This document shows positions 39,320-47,853 of a stretch of 64,000 nt of DNA, one piece after another. Within the stretch, counting starts at the first letter, position 1. The number at the start of each line of letters is the position of its first letter. The translations under genes and the position numbers were made by a program. The DNA is taken from NCBI GenBank assembly GCA_937907395.1, contig CALCII010000012.1:262252-326251 (forward strand), read 5' to 3'. This DNA is from an uncultured Chitinophagaceae bacterium (lineage in GTDB: Bacteria > Bacteroidota > Bacteroidia > Chitinophagales > Chitinophagaceae). The notes under the pieces were generated by a model. The model was not told the DNA's origin, ran no database searches, and was given only the letters and a program-made list of their open reading frames with translations.

Positions 39320-39853
39320 TTATTGCTTCTTGGGAGTTGCAGGAGGCGCATCCGGAATTTTCAGATATTTCTTCACCAGAGGAAGAATATCATCAGAAGG
39401 AGGTGCCACCAATAAGGCTTCAGAAGTAAATACGTATGTATATCCGTTTGTTTTAGCAACCGTTTGGATGGCTTCCAATGCTGCCCTTTGAATAGGAGCT
39501 ACAAATTCCTGTTCTTTCTGTTGCAGGTATTGTTGAGCAAGTGTTGCGTAATTCTGAAGTGTTTCGCCTAAATCCTGAAATTCTTTGAATTTGATATCTT
39601 TCTTTGCAGGAGTCCATTTTACAGAATCCACACGGATAATGCTGTCTTTTTCTCTGTATTCTTTAATCAATTCTGCATAAGAAGTATTCAGAGAATCCTG
39701 AAGCTTTTGCATTTTCTCCTGAACCTTTTTGGTTTCAGGCATAGCAGCCAGAAGTTCAGCCGTATTAATGTGTCCGAATTTTTGCGCCACAGCTGTAGAT
39801 ACAGATCCTACTGACAGAACCGCTACCAACGCAATAAGAATTACCTTTTTCAT
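39320..39853 (-). CDS. OmpH/Skp family periplasmic chaperone (copy 2)
   Basis: The product has 177 residues with a signal peptide (ends VSTAVAQKFG). The OmpH pattern is a short beta start (FGHINTAELLAAMPETKKVQ), a long charged coiled coil (about 45-130), and a C-terminal cap (AALEAIQTVAKTNGYTYVF). Skp-type chaperones hold unfolded outer membrane proteins on their way to BamA, which is encoded two genes upstream. The C-terminal tail IPDAPPATPKKQ is proline-rich. It is separated from the other copy by 70 bases. Confidence 0.9.
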   Translation of the reverse strand: MKKVILIALVAVLSVGSVSTAVAQKFGHINTAELLAAMPETKKVQEKMQKLQDSLNTSYAELIKEYREKDSIIRVDSVKWTPAKKDIKFKEFQDLGETLQNYATLAQQYLQQKEQEFVAPIQRAALEAIQTVAKTNGYTYVFTSEALLVAPPSDDILPLVKKYLKIPDAPPATPKKQ

Positions 39854-39923
39854 GTGTGTGTTTATTGTTTTTATTTAAGTGTACTTACACCCTTCCGGGG
39901 TTGCAAAGACAGATGTACGTTAA

Positions 39924-40439
39924 TTAAAGTTTAACACCCAGAATCTTCAATACATCATCGCTTTTATCCAGTTTGGGGTCGGCAAATATAACAGTAATTC
40001 CTTCACTTTTATCCAAAATGAAGTCATACATTCTTTCTGTTGCCAGTTTTTGAACGGCATTGAAAACCCTGTCCTGTATGGGTTTCACGAGTTCCTGCTT
40101 TTTGCGGAAATAGTCGCCTTCGTATCCAAATCTTCTGCGTTGTAAATCACGCACCTGCTTCTCTTTATTAAAAATTTCATCTTCCCTTTTTTTCAGCAGT
40201 TCAGGAGTGAGCATAGCTCTTTCTGCATCCAGAACCCTGTACATTTTGTCGAGATCGGCCTGAATCTGGTCAATTTCTTTCTGCCATGCATCGGCAATCT
40301 CTTCAAGTTTGGAATTGGCATCTTTATATTCCGGGATTTTACTCAGAATATACTTGGTATCAATGATTGCATAACGTTGTGCATTCAAGGCTGTGGTAAA
40401 CAACAGCAAACCAAAAGTGAAGAGGAAAATCTTTTTCAT
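39924..40439 (-). CDS. OmpH/Skp family periplasmic chaperone (copy 1)
   Basis: The product has 171 residues with a signal peptide (ends TALNAQRYA). The pattern is AIIDTKYILSKIPEYKDANSK at the start, a coiled-coil arm (about 45-120) rich in Glu, Lys and Arg, and a C-terminal region (VFNAVQKLATERMYDFILDK). It is the partner of copy 2, with about the same architecture but low identity. It begins 45 bases after the bamA stop, so it is co-transcribed with bamA. Tandem OmpH genes after bamA are typical of this phylum. Confidence 0.9.
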   Translation of the reverse strand: MKKIFLFTFGLLLFTTALNAQRYAIIDTKYILSKIPEYKDANSKLEEIADAWQKEIDQIQADLDKMYRVLDAERAMLTPELLKKREDEIFNKEKQVRDLQRRRFGYEGDYFRKKQELVKPIQDRVFNAVQKLATERMYDFILDKSEGITVIFADPKLDKSDDVLKILGVKL

Positions 40440-40483
40440 TTGTCTGTATTTATATTTTCTGTAACCGTAGTTAACAGTATTGC

Positions 40484-43222
40484 TTATTCTGGTTCAAATC
40501 CAAGCATGAAGGTGAAACGACTCAGATCTTTCAGCTTTGCTCCGGGAAAAGAACGATCAAATCCTATACCGTAATCAAATCCTAGCAAACCAAACATAGG
40601 CAGGAAGAATCGCATACCTAAACCCGCACTTCTGCGCAATTTGAACGGATTGTACTCTTTAAAATCATACCATCCGTTTGCAGCTTCGAAGAAAGCCAGA
40701 CCAAAGATGGTGCTGCTGGGGTTTGTACTGAGCGGATAGCGCATTTCAAGACTATACTTGTTGAATATTGTAAAGAACTGATTCGCAGAAGACTGGTTGG
40801 AGTTGTTCACACGGGGATTACTGTTATCATAAACCGGGTAACCTCTGTGTGCAATGATGTCGTAACCAATGATACCAAAATTGTTTTGTAAGCCTGCATC
40901 ACCCACCTGGAAACGTTCAAATGGTGATAAAGGCATGTTCGTGTTATAACGTCCGAGGAAACCAAATTTGGCAGCTGCACGTAACACAAACTGGCGATTC
41001 TTTTCGGCGCCCATTGGTTTACCAATCGGCACAAACCATTCATAGTTTAAACGCCATTTGTGATATTCAACCAAACGATATTTTTCAGCAACATTATTAT
41101 ATTTCGCTTCATCTCTGAACAAGGACCATGGTGGTGTAAATGTTGCAGTCAATGAGAAATTCGAACCAGAACGTGGGAACATTGGCTGATCCACGCTTGA
41201 ACGTTGAAGTGCAATACGGATGTTGAAGTTATTCGATGTACCACTATCCAACTCCGGGAAAATGGGGTACTTCCGTAATTTATACTGAGTATAGTTTATT
41301 GAGGTAATGAGGCTGAAATAATCATCGGGCCATTTTAATTGTTTACCCAATGAAATACCCACACCCATGGTGCGTAAATACCTGTCTACTGATTTCTGGC
41401 GGATAGGTAAGCCTGTTAACGGATCGAACGCATTTGCCAGTTTGGTTCTGAACAAATTGATGCTGAACGAATTTCTTTTCTTACCGCCTAACCATGGTTC
41501 TGTAAACGAAAAATTCTGTGAACTGAAAGATGGTCCGTTCGATTGCATACGCAAAGACAAACGCTGCCCGTCGCCGGAAGGAAGCGGTTGCCAGGATGAT
41601 TTTTTGAAAAAGTTCTTCGTTGAGAAATTATTGAACGTGATCCCCAGTGTTCCAGTAAGGCCAATCAAACCTCCCCAACCTGCACTAAGTTCCAGCTGAT
41701 CACTGGATTTTTCTTCTAACGTATAGTTGATATCAACTGTACCATCGTCTGGATTTGGTACCGGATTAATACCAATTTTTTCCTGGTTGAAATAGTTTAG
41801 TGCAGCCAGTTCACGGTTAGAACGGATGAGATCAGAACGGCTGAATTTTTCACCAGGGACGGTACGGATTTCTCTCCGGATCACATATTCTTTTGTTTTA
41901 TCATTTCCGGAAATATTCACCGCACGAATGGTTGCCTGAGGACCTTCAGATATACGGATTTCGTAATCGATTGTATCGTTATATACTCTTGTCTCAATTG
42001 GTTCAATGCGGAAGAAGAGATAACCATCATCCATATATAAGCCACTGATATCACCACCTTCCTGTGATAATTGTTTACCCAGTTTCTTATTCAGGTTTTC
42101 GAGATTATAAATATCTCCCTTTTTGATTCCCAGAATTTCTGTCAACAGTGAATCACTGTACTTTGTATTTCCTCTCCAGCTGATATTTCCAAAATAATAC
42201 TGTTTGCCTTCAGACACTTTAATTTCAACCAAAAGATTTCCCTTGCGGTTATAATACACTGTATCTTTTTCAATAATCGCATCCCTGTATCCAAGTGAAT
42301 TGTAATAACTCAACACTTTCTCTTTGTCTTCTGTATACTTTGCCTGGTTGAATTTGGAAGATGAAAACAATTTAAACCGGAACCATGGATCAATAAAGTC
42401 TTTGATTTTACTGATATGCAGAAATCCCTTTTGTGCAATAAATTCTTTAAACGTAACGGAATCCTTCCGGCCATATTTCGGTTGATCTTCGTTGGGATAC
42501 AACGTAAACCGGGCCCTCTCTTTTGTGTTTTTAAATTGCTTTTTCAGTCGCAGGTTGTTTACCACTTCATTGCCTGAGAAAAACACCTCTTCAATCTTCA
42601 CTTTTGACCCCTTTGTTACATTAAAAGTGAGATCAGTAAAATTTGGATTGGTTTTATTTTTTGAATCCGAGATCGTCACTTTTACAGTACGGTATCCCTT
42701 CTCTGTATAAAATTTTTCGATACTTTCAATACTGGTGCGACGCAGATTTTCAGTTATAACTTTATTAGGTGATAAGCCGATTTTTTCTTTGAGCTCATCG
42801 ATTTCCCCTTTGCGAATCCCGGTAAACGAAAAATTCCCCAATCTTGATCTTTCTGTTACCGCAATTTCAATATAAATATCTTTCCCTTCAATTTTTGTGA
42901 TATAAATGGCTGCGTCGTCAAAATATTGTTGACGCCAGATTGAAGTGATGGCCCTGCTGAACAAATCACCTCCGGGTAAAAACACTTTATCTCCGATTGC
43001 TATACCACTGATTGAAACCAGTAATGCAGAATCAAATGTTTTGGAACCGGAAACAGTAATACCTGCAATGGTATATTCCTTAGGTGTTTTGGAATTGAAT
43101 ATAGCTTCCAGTTCCGGATCTACAGAAACAGGTTTAACGGTATCTGTTTGCTGTGCCAGGACTGAAGACTGGAAGAATACAAGTGCGCTGATTAATATAC
43201 AGACTATCTTATGGGAATACAT
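40484..43222 (-). CDS. bamA: Outer membrane protein assembly factor BamA
   Basis: The product has 912 residues with a signal peptide (ends SSVLAQQ). Residues about 50-470 hold five POTRA domains (KEYTIAGITVSGSKTFD, RSRLGNFSFTGIRKGEID and similar repeats). Residues about 490-912 form the Omp85 barrel (SAGWGGLIGLTGTLGITFNN, RRSAGLGMRFFLPMFGLLGF). The lid-lock region contains RGY (AHRGYPVYDN), as in Omp85 proteins. It folds and inserts outer membrane proteins. The last strand ends FTFMLGFEPE instead of in a terminal aromatic residue. It is the second gene after uppS. Confidence 0.96.
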   Translation of the reverse strand: MYSHKIVCILISALVFFQSSVLAQQTDTVKPVSVDPELEAIFNSKTPKEYTIAGITVSGSKTFDSALLVSISGIAIGDKVFLPGGDLFSRAITSIWRQQYFDDAAIYITKIEGKDIYIEIAVTERSRLGNFSFTGIRKGEIDELKEKIGLSPNKVITENLRRTSIESIEKFYTEKGYRTVKVTISDSKNKTNPNFTDLTFNVTKGSKVKIEEVFFSGNEVVNNLRLKKQFKNTKERARFTLYPNEDQPKYGRKDSVTFKEFIAQKGFLHISKIKDFIDPWFRFKLFSSSKFNQAKYTEDKEKVLSYYNSLGYRDAIIEKDTVYYNRKGNLLVEIKVSEGKQYYFGNISWRGNTKYSDSLLTEILGIKKGDIYNLENLNKKLGKQLSQEGGDISGLYMDDGYLFFRIEPIETRVYNDTIDYEIRISEGPQATIRAVNISGNDKTKEYVIRREIRTVPGEKFSRSDLIRSNRELAALNYFNQEKIGINPVPNPDDGTVDINYTLEEKSSDQLELSAGWGGLIGLTGTLGITFNNFSTKNFFKKSSWQPLPSGDGQRLSLRMQSNGPSFSSQNFSFTEPWLGGKKRNSFSINLFRTKLANAFDPLTGLPIRQKSVDRYLRTMGVGISLGKQLKWPDDYFSLITSINYTQYKLRKYPIFPELDSGTSNNFNIRIALQRSSVDQPMFPRSGSNFSLTATFTPPWSLFRDEAKYNNVAEKYRLVEYHKWRLNYEWFVPIGKPMGAEKNRQFVLRAAAKFGFLGRYNTNMPLSPFERFQVGDAGLQNNFGIIGYDIIAHRGYPVYDNSNPRVNNSNQSSANQFFTIFNKYSLEMRYPLSTNPSSTIFGLAFFEAANGWYDFKEYNPFKLRRSAGLGMRFFLPMFGLLGFDYGIGFDRSFPGAKLKDLSRFTFMLGFEPE

Positions 43223-43331
43223 TAAAAATTCTTTCCGTTTAGTTGTTGTTTGTTGGGGTTTCCCGGCCCCTGTTACTTGAGCCGGTCGGCAAAATAACTG
43301 CTTTTAGTGAAACTCTTTGTTAAAGTACATT

Positions 43332-44099
43332 TCATCCCGAAGCCGACTGTTTTTCTGCCTTTATCTGTTCCCCGGTTTTACCAAATCTCCTTTGACGGCT
43401 TTGGAAATCCAGGATTGCTTCATATAGATTTTCTTTTCTGAAATCGGGCCATCTTACATTGGTGAAATACAATTCTGCATAGGCCAATTGATATAAAAGG
43501 AAATTGCTGATTCTGTACTCACCACTTGTGCGAATCATCAATTCCGGATCCGGAAACTCACGGGTGGTAAGATAATCCTTGATAGTATCCTGGTCTATTT
43601 CAAAAGGCTGCAACTTGCCCAGCTTCACATCGGCTGCAATATTCTTTATGGCATTCACAATTTCCCATCGGCTACTATAGCTGAGTGCCATAATCACATT
43701 CAACCCTGTATTGTCTTTTAACTCCTCAAGGCTTTCCTGCAACTCTTTACGTGCATACTCCGGTAACATGTTTGTATCGCCAATGACATGGAGCCTGATA
43801 TTATTCTTTTTCAGGGTGGAAGTTTCTTTGCGGATAGAATCCACTAATAACTCCATCAGCCCGGTTACCTCTTCAATAGGCCGGTCCCAGTTTTCAGTAC
43901 TGAACGCATACAGTGTGAGATATTTAACGCCCAGCTCTGCACAGCCTTCCACAATATTTCTCACACTCTCAACTCCATGAAAATGGCCGTAGAGGCGATC
44001 CTGCCCCTGCTCTTTTGCCCATCGCCCGTTCCCATCCATAATGATGGCAATGTGCTGGGGTAACCGGCTCAAATCCAACTGTTCCCGTATGGACGACAT
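43332..44099 (-). CDS. uppS: Isoprenyl transferase (undecaprenyl diphosphate synthase)
   Basis: The product has 255 residues. The cis-prenyltransferase signatures are complete: IMDGNGRWAKEQGQDRLYGH with the catalytic Asp, YLTLYAFSTENWDRP and the C-terminal DPELMIRTSGEYRISNFLL. It makes undecaprenyl diphosphate, the lipid carrier for peptidoglycan and O-antigen sugars. It is first in the uppS-bamA-ompH-ompH cluster, 109 bases before bamA, with a -7 element 21 bases upstream of the ATG. Confidence 0.96.
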   Translation of the reverse strand: MSSIREQLDLSRLPQHIAIIMDGNGRWAKEQGQDRLYGHFHGVESVRNIVEGCAELGVKYLTLYAFSTENWDRPIEEVTGLMELLVDSIRKETSTLKKNNIRLHVIGDTNMLPEYARKELQESLEELKDNTGLNVIMALSYSSRWEIVNAIKNIAADVKLGKLQPFEIDQDTIKDYLTTREFPDPELMIRTSGEYRISNFLLYQLAYAELYFTNVRWPDFRKENLYEAILDFQSRQRRFGKTGEQIKAEKQSASG

Positions 44100-44120
44100 A
44101 TTCTTTTGAAATTAAGGGTG

Positions 44121-44128
44121 CAAAGGTA
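44121..44128 (-). promoter_or_regulatory. -7 element TACCTTTG for uppS-bamA-ompH
   Basis: An exact TAnnTTTG match on the minus strand, 21 bases upstream of the uppS ATG at 44099. Confidence 0.6.
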
Positions 44129-44174
44129 ATGAAAATAAGGGCGGGGCCATAGTCACGAGGGGAATATCATTAAC

Positions 44175-44209
44175 AAAAAATGGGCTGCCTTTATTAATTG
44201 GGCAGCCCA
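44175..44209 (-). terminator. Terminator of the starch (Sus-like) operon
   Basis: TGGGCTGCC (44181-44189) and GGCAGCCCA (44201-44209) form a perfect 9-base stem; on the minus strand it is followed by six T. It lies 20 bases after the SusF stop. Confidence 0.9.
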
Positions 44210-44229
44210 TCATCATACAATAAAATATT

Positions 44230-45384
44230 TTATTGTTTTGTAACCGAATACATTTTGGTTACAAAATTGACTTTAATCTTGTAAGTTCCAGCCGTTGCTG
44301 GGGCCGGAATAGCATCCGGATCGTCTGAACCGCCATAATTAGCACCAAGCTCTCCCACTACAGTACTTGATTTTTTTTGACCAAACTGAGGCTGCCATTG
44401 ACCTTGATTTGAAAGAAACTTGAATGCACCTGATGGAGTTGATGCCCAAGTATATTCGATTTCAAATTCGCCATTGGTTAATCTCGTTAACTTGTTGCCA
44501 TCAGAAGGAGTATTTGTCCATCCACCTACAGCATCACCGGTTAACCATAAATCATCCGGACAAAGTTCATCAGTGGTTACAGTATAGGTTCCTTTTTGGA
44601 AATTCAGGATCAATAAATGCCATCCTCCTGGGTTTGGACTAGGGAATCCAGGGTCTGCATCACGCTGTTCAAATGAACCAGCGTAAGCTGTTCCACCATC
44701 AAGCATGTGAAACTGAGTACCCCATACCCCTTGTGTTTGGAGAATTTTATAAACACTGCTGCCAGTGAAGTTATAAACACCTCCCCAGGTTGTTTCATCA
44801 ATTCTGGTTAATTCACGAATGGGTGGGAAAGATGGAGGTGCAGCGTTATTATCCCATCCAAAAGTAGTAGCATCACCAACAATGAATAATCGTCCACTTT
44901 CAGGCAAAGCTATTTTGGGAGGAACCTTGTAAGGAGTCATGCGGAGCTTAAGCGTATTTGACTTCTTCTGTTCATTGTTATTTCCATAGGATGCGCTGAG
45001 GCGCACATCTACATCATAAGCTTTATTAAAATCAAAATCATAACTTAAAAGTATAGCATTGATTTCCTTTGCCAAAAACGAATACGTACGCTTACCTGTA
45101 ACAATGAATTTTTTTGCCTTTGCAAAATCACGGCCCGAAGAATCTACTTCTATCAGATACTTATAAAGGGAAGAATCCTGTCCGTATTTCGGATCAGTCC
45201 AGCTAAGTGTAAGCGCAACTTTATTAGAATCAATCGGGGCTGGGGCTACCGTTGCAGTAGAAGCACTCAATACTGTGGCAATGCCATCAGGGTATACAGT
45301 TAAAGGATCAGCTTTCTCACAGGCAGAGAAAATAAAGAGACCTGCAATCATAGCCAATACCGATGTTTTATTGAATATTTTCAT
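44230..45384 (-). CDS. SusF-like starch-binding outer membrane lipoprotein
   Basis: The product has 384 residues. The lipobox is in FIFSACEKAD. An N-terminal SusE/F Ig-like domain (about 30-155, VALTLSWTDPKYGQDSSLYKY) is followed by two starch-binding modules (about 163-270 and 277-384). Each has the LFIVGDAT or LWLTGDAVGGWTN start and a WG-QF or WQPQFGQ aromatic core. SusF holds starch at the cell surface next to the SusCD transporter. It is the last gene of the operon, 19 bases after SusE. Confidence 0.87.
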   Translation of the reverse strand: MKIFNKTSVLAMIAGLFIFSACEKADPLTVYPDGIATVLSASTATVAPAPIDSNKVALTLSWTDPKYGQDSSLYKYLIEVDSSGRDFAKAKKFIVTGKRTYSFLAKEINAILLSYDFDFNKAYDVDVRLSASYGNNNEQKKSNTLKLRMTPYKVPPKIALPESGRLFIVGDATTFGWDNNAAPPSFPPIRELTRIDETTWGGVYNFTGSSVYKILQTQGVWGTQFHMLDGGTAYAGSFEQRDADPGFPSPNPGGWHLLILNFQKGTYTVTTDELCPDDLWLTGDAVGGWTNTPSDGNKLTRLTNGEFEIEYTWASTPSGAFKFLSNQGQWQPQFGQKKSSTVVGELGANYGGSDDPDAIPAPATAGTYKIKVNFVTKMYSVTKQ

Positions 45385-45403
45385 AAACTAAATTATTTAA
45401 AGG

Positions 45404-46234
45404 TTATTGCTTTACAACTGTAAACCTGCCTAATTGAAAGTTTACTGTTATTTTGTAAGTACCTGCTTCGGGCGGCCCAAGGAATTGCGGATCAGAGTTC
45501 TTTTTCTCAAAATCACCACCTTCCCAGGTTCCTCCATCAAGCATATGATACTGAGAATTCCAATCATACTCTTGCAAAAGTTTGTAACCGCCACCACCTA
45601 GCATATCAATTACTAATTCATATTGAGTTCGATTGATTTTTGTGAACTTTTGATTATCAGGAGGAGAATTAGTCCATCCACCAGCAACTGCATTACCGGT
45701 TATCCAAAGATTATCGGTAGCAGGAACAGGAACTTTGGGGGGCGGAGGGAAAGGAGTGCAAGTAAATGTAACTTTGTTTGATGATATAATTTTTACTGCA
45801 TCACCAATACTTGAAATTATTCTGGCTTCCAGTCTGTATTGTCTGCGTGGATCAAGTTGAAGTAGCATTGTATTACCCAGGATAGTATTTAATTGACCTA
45901 CCGTATAAGTTATGGACAATTCTTTTGCTATCACAGTCGAAAACTTGGCCCCACTTGAGAAATTACCTCCTACGGTATCTATTTCAAGTGTATAATTCAC
46001 ATCATGTGAACTTATGCCGGTAGTAAATCTGTATTCCGGATTCGTCCATTTGAATGTTATAGCTTCGTCGTTTTCAGAGCCCGGCTCGAGGCTAACAGAC
46101 GTACTATTAGCCGATATTACCGGGGCTGTGCCGCCCTCAAAATAAACTTTATTCTCCACCTTTTTACAGGCAAAGAACCCTGTAATGGCGAGTAGAAATG
46201 TTATCTGATAAATTGCTTTCATATTATTAGTCAT
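45404..46234 (-). CDS. SusE-like starch-binding outer membrane lipoprotein
   Basis: The product has 276 residues. The lipobox is in ITGFFACKKV. An N-terminal SusE domain (about 35-165, ITFKWTNPEYRFTTGISS) is followed by a single starch-binding module (about 175-276, DNLWITGNAVAGGWTNSPPD, QYHMLDGGTWEGGDFEKK). That module closely resembles the modules of the SusF product downstream, so the pair arose by duplication with one more module in SusF. ATG at 46234 is 7 bases after the SusD stop; ATG 46222 is an alternative. Confidence 0.87.
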   Translation of the reverse strand: MTNNMKAIYQITFLLAITGFFACKKVENKVYFEGGTAPVISANSTSVSLEPGSENDEAITFKWTNPEYRFTTGISSHDVNYTLEIDTVGGNFSSGAKFSTVIAKELSITYTVGQLNTILGNTMLLQLDPRRQYRLEARIISSIGDAVKIISSNKVTFTCTPFPPPPKVPVPATDNLWITGNAVAGGWTNSPPDNQKFTKINRTQYELVIDMLGGGGYKLLQEYDWNSQYHMLDGGTWEGGDFEKKNSDPQFLGPPEAGTYKITVNFQLGRFTVVKQ

Positions 46235-46241
46235 TTAAGTA

Positions 46242-47834
46242 TTAATAACCTGTGTTTTGTTTAATGTTGGGGTTGGAAGCCAATTCAGAATCAGGAATTG
46301 GATACAGCTTACGATAAGCAGCTACACCTGTACCGTTTTTAACACCACCTTTCCAAGGCCACAGATATGTATCTTCAACAAACTTGTCGTTTCGGATCAA
46401 ATCTGTACGACGGTGCCCTTCCCAATATAATTCACGAGCCCTTTCATCCAAGAGAAAGCCAGTTGTAAGATCAACTTGTAAAACATTGCCTAATGTACTT
46501 CCGTAAGCACGTTCACGTAGCTTATTAATATAAATGAGTGCCTGAGGAAGTGTGCCTGTAGTACCGCCCCTTACAACACCTTCTGCATAAATCAGGTACA
46601 TTTCTGCCAAACGGAAAACAGGGAAATCAATATCAGAAAACGTTCTGCTGGGATCGCTTCCGAAAGCTCCTGTTCTGGTAAGGTTGCGGTATTTGATTAC
46701 TGCTAAACCATCTTTAAACTCAGATACGTTATCGATATCCAGTTTTTGTGATCCTTGTACAAATTGTGCACGGCTGTCAATAGCCCCTGTGAAATCAGGG
46801 AACAAAAGCGGAAGGTTTTTGGTTGTACGAATACCACCCCATGCACCAAGACCAGATACTGCAGAACTCATATCACCACCTACAGAAGCGTTCACCATAA
46901 AAGTGGTTCCACCATAGTTCTGAGTTTTTAAACCATCATAGTTTAAAGTCCAGATCGCTTCTGTATTGTTAACATTGTTATCAGCAAGCATCAGCCAACG
47001 GTAATCGCTGAGTAGTTCGTAACCTGCATCAATTACTTTCTTTGCATAAGTTACAGCTTCATTGTATTTAGCACCTTGTCCGTATACTTTTTCAGAATTC
47101 AGATAAATACGTGCCAGTAATGCCCAAACAGCAGCTTTATCAACACGTCCATATTGTGCTGAACGTGCAGCAGGCAATAATGGTTCAATCGCATTGAGTT
47201 CGTCAACCACATATTTGAACACTTCTGCTCTTGTAGCTTGTTTAGGCAGGAAAGATCCGATACCATCAGCTTCTGTAATAAAAGTTGGGTTGCCATACAG
47301 ATCCATCAGTACCCAATATTGGAAAGCACGCACAAAACGGGCTTCCTGTTGCATAGCTTTGATGCGATCTGCAGCAGCACCTGTGATTCCACGTGCAGCA
47401 ACTTTTTCAGGAGCACTTTCACGGATAAATTCATTTGAAAGTGTGATGATGTATACACAACGATAGTATAAACCTTTCATCATGGGATTGGCAGAACTCC
47501 AGTTCATATTATGAAAGTCCTGAATACCAGGGTCATTCCATGCCACAACTGCTTCGTCTGTTGAAAGCTCCTGGGCTTTCCAGAACAAACGTAAGAAATC
47601 TGATGTGCCCTCATCAATACCGGCAACGTCACCGCTACCAGCAGGACCGGAGTTACCGGTAAGAGCCATACTACCATATACTTTAGCAAGTACACCAAGG
47701 TATCCTGCTTCAGTAGCATAAAGACTGGCGCTCGTTTCTGTATTTGGTGGAACCTTATCCAGGTCTTTGTGACAACCTGTAAGCAGGACCAACCCCAGTA
47801 CAAGCGAAGTGATATATATTGATATGCGTTTCAT
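46242..47834 (-). CDS. susD: SusD/RagB family outer membrane lipoprotein
   Basis: The product has 530 residues. The lipobox is in GLVLLTGCHKDLD. The SusD fold is shown by the N-terminal TPR-like region (YLGVLAKVYGSMALTGN, YYRCVYIITLSNEFIRE) and the C-terminal RagB signature (FPVFRLAEMYLIYAEGVVRGG, LLDERARELYWEGHRRTDLIR). It forms the lid over SusC and binds starch oligosaccharides. It starts 19 bases after the susC stop. The gene symbol reflects family; the starch link comes from the SusE/F and amylase neighbours. Confidence 0.93.
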   Translation of the reverse strand: MKRISIYITSLVLGLVLLTGCHKDLDKVPPNTETSASLYATEAGYLGVLAKVYGSMALTGNSGPAGSGDVAGIDEGTSDFLRLFWKAQELSTDEAVVAWNDPGIQDFHNMNWSSANPMMKGLYYRCVYIITLSNEFIRESAPEKVAARGITGAAADRIKAMQQEARFVRAFQYWVLMDLYGNPTFITEADGIGSFLPKQATRAEVFKYVVDELNAIEPLLPAARSAQYGRVDKAAVWALLARIYLNSEKVYGQGAKYNEAVTYAKKVIDAGYELLSDYRWLMLADNNVNNTEAIWTLNYDGLKTQNYGGTTFMVNASVGGDMSSAVSGLGAWGGIRTTKNLPLLFPDFTGAIDSRAQFVQGSQKLDIDNVSEFKDGLAVIKYRNLTRTGAFGSDPSRTFSDIDFPVFRLAEMYLIYAEGVVRGGTTGTLPQALIYINKLRERAYGSTLGNVLQVDLTTGFLLDERARELYWEGHRRTDLIRNDKFVEDTYLWPWKGGVKNGTGVAAYRKLYPIPDSELASNPNIKQNTGY

Positions 47835-47853
47835 ATTGTTGAATATTTAGTTT

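Noticed and set aside
42945..43280. Several long antisense open frames over bamA, susC and the amylase gene
   Set aside because: They mirror codon bias of the sense genes, and their translations show no signal or family pattern.
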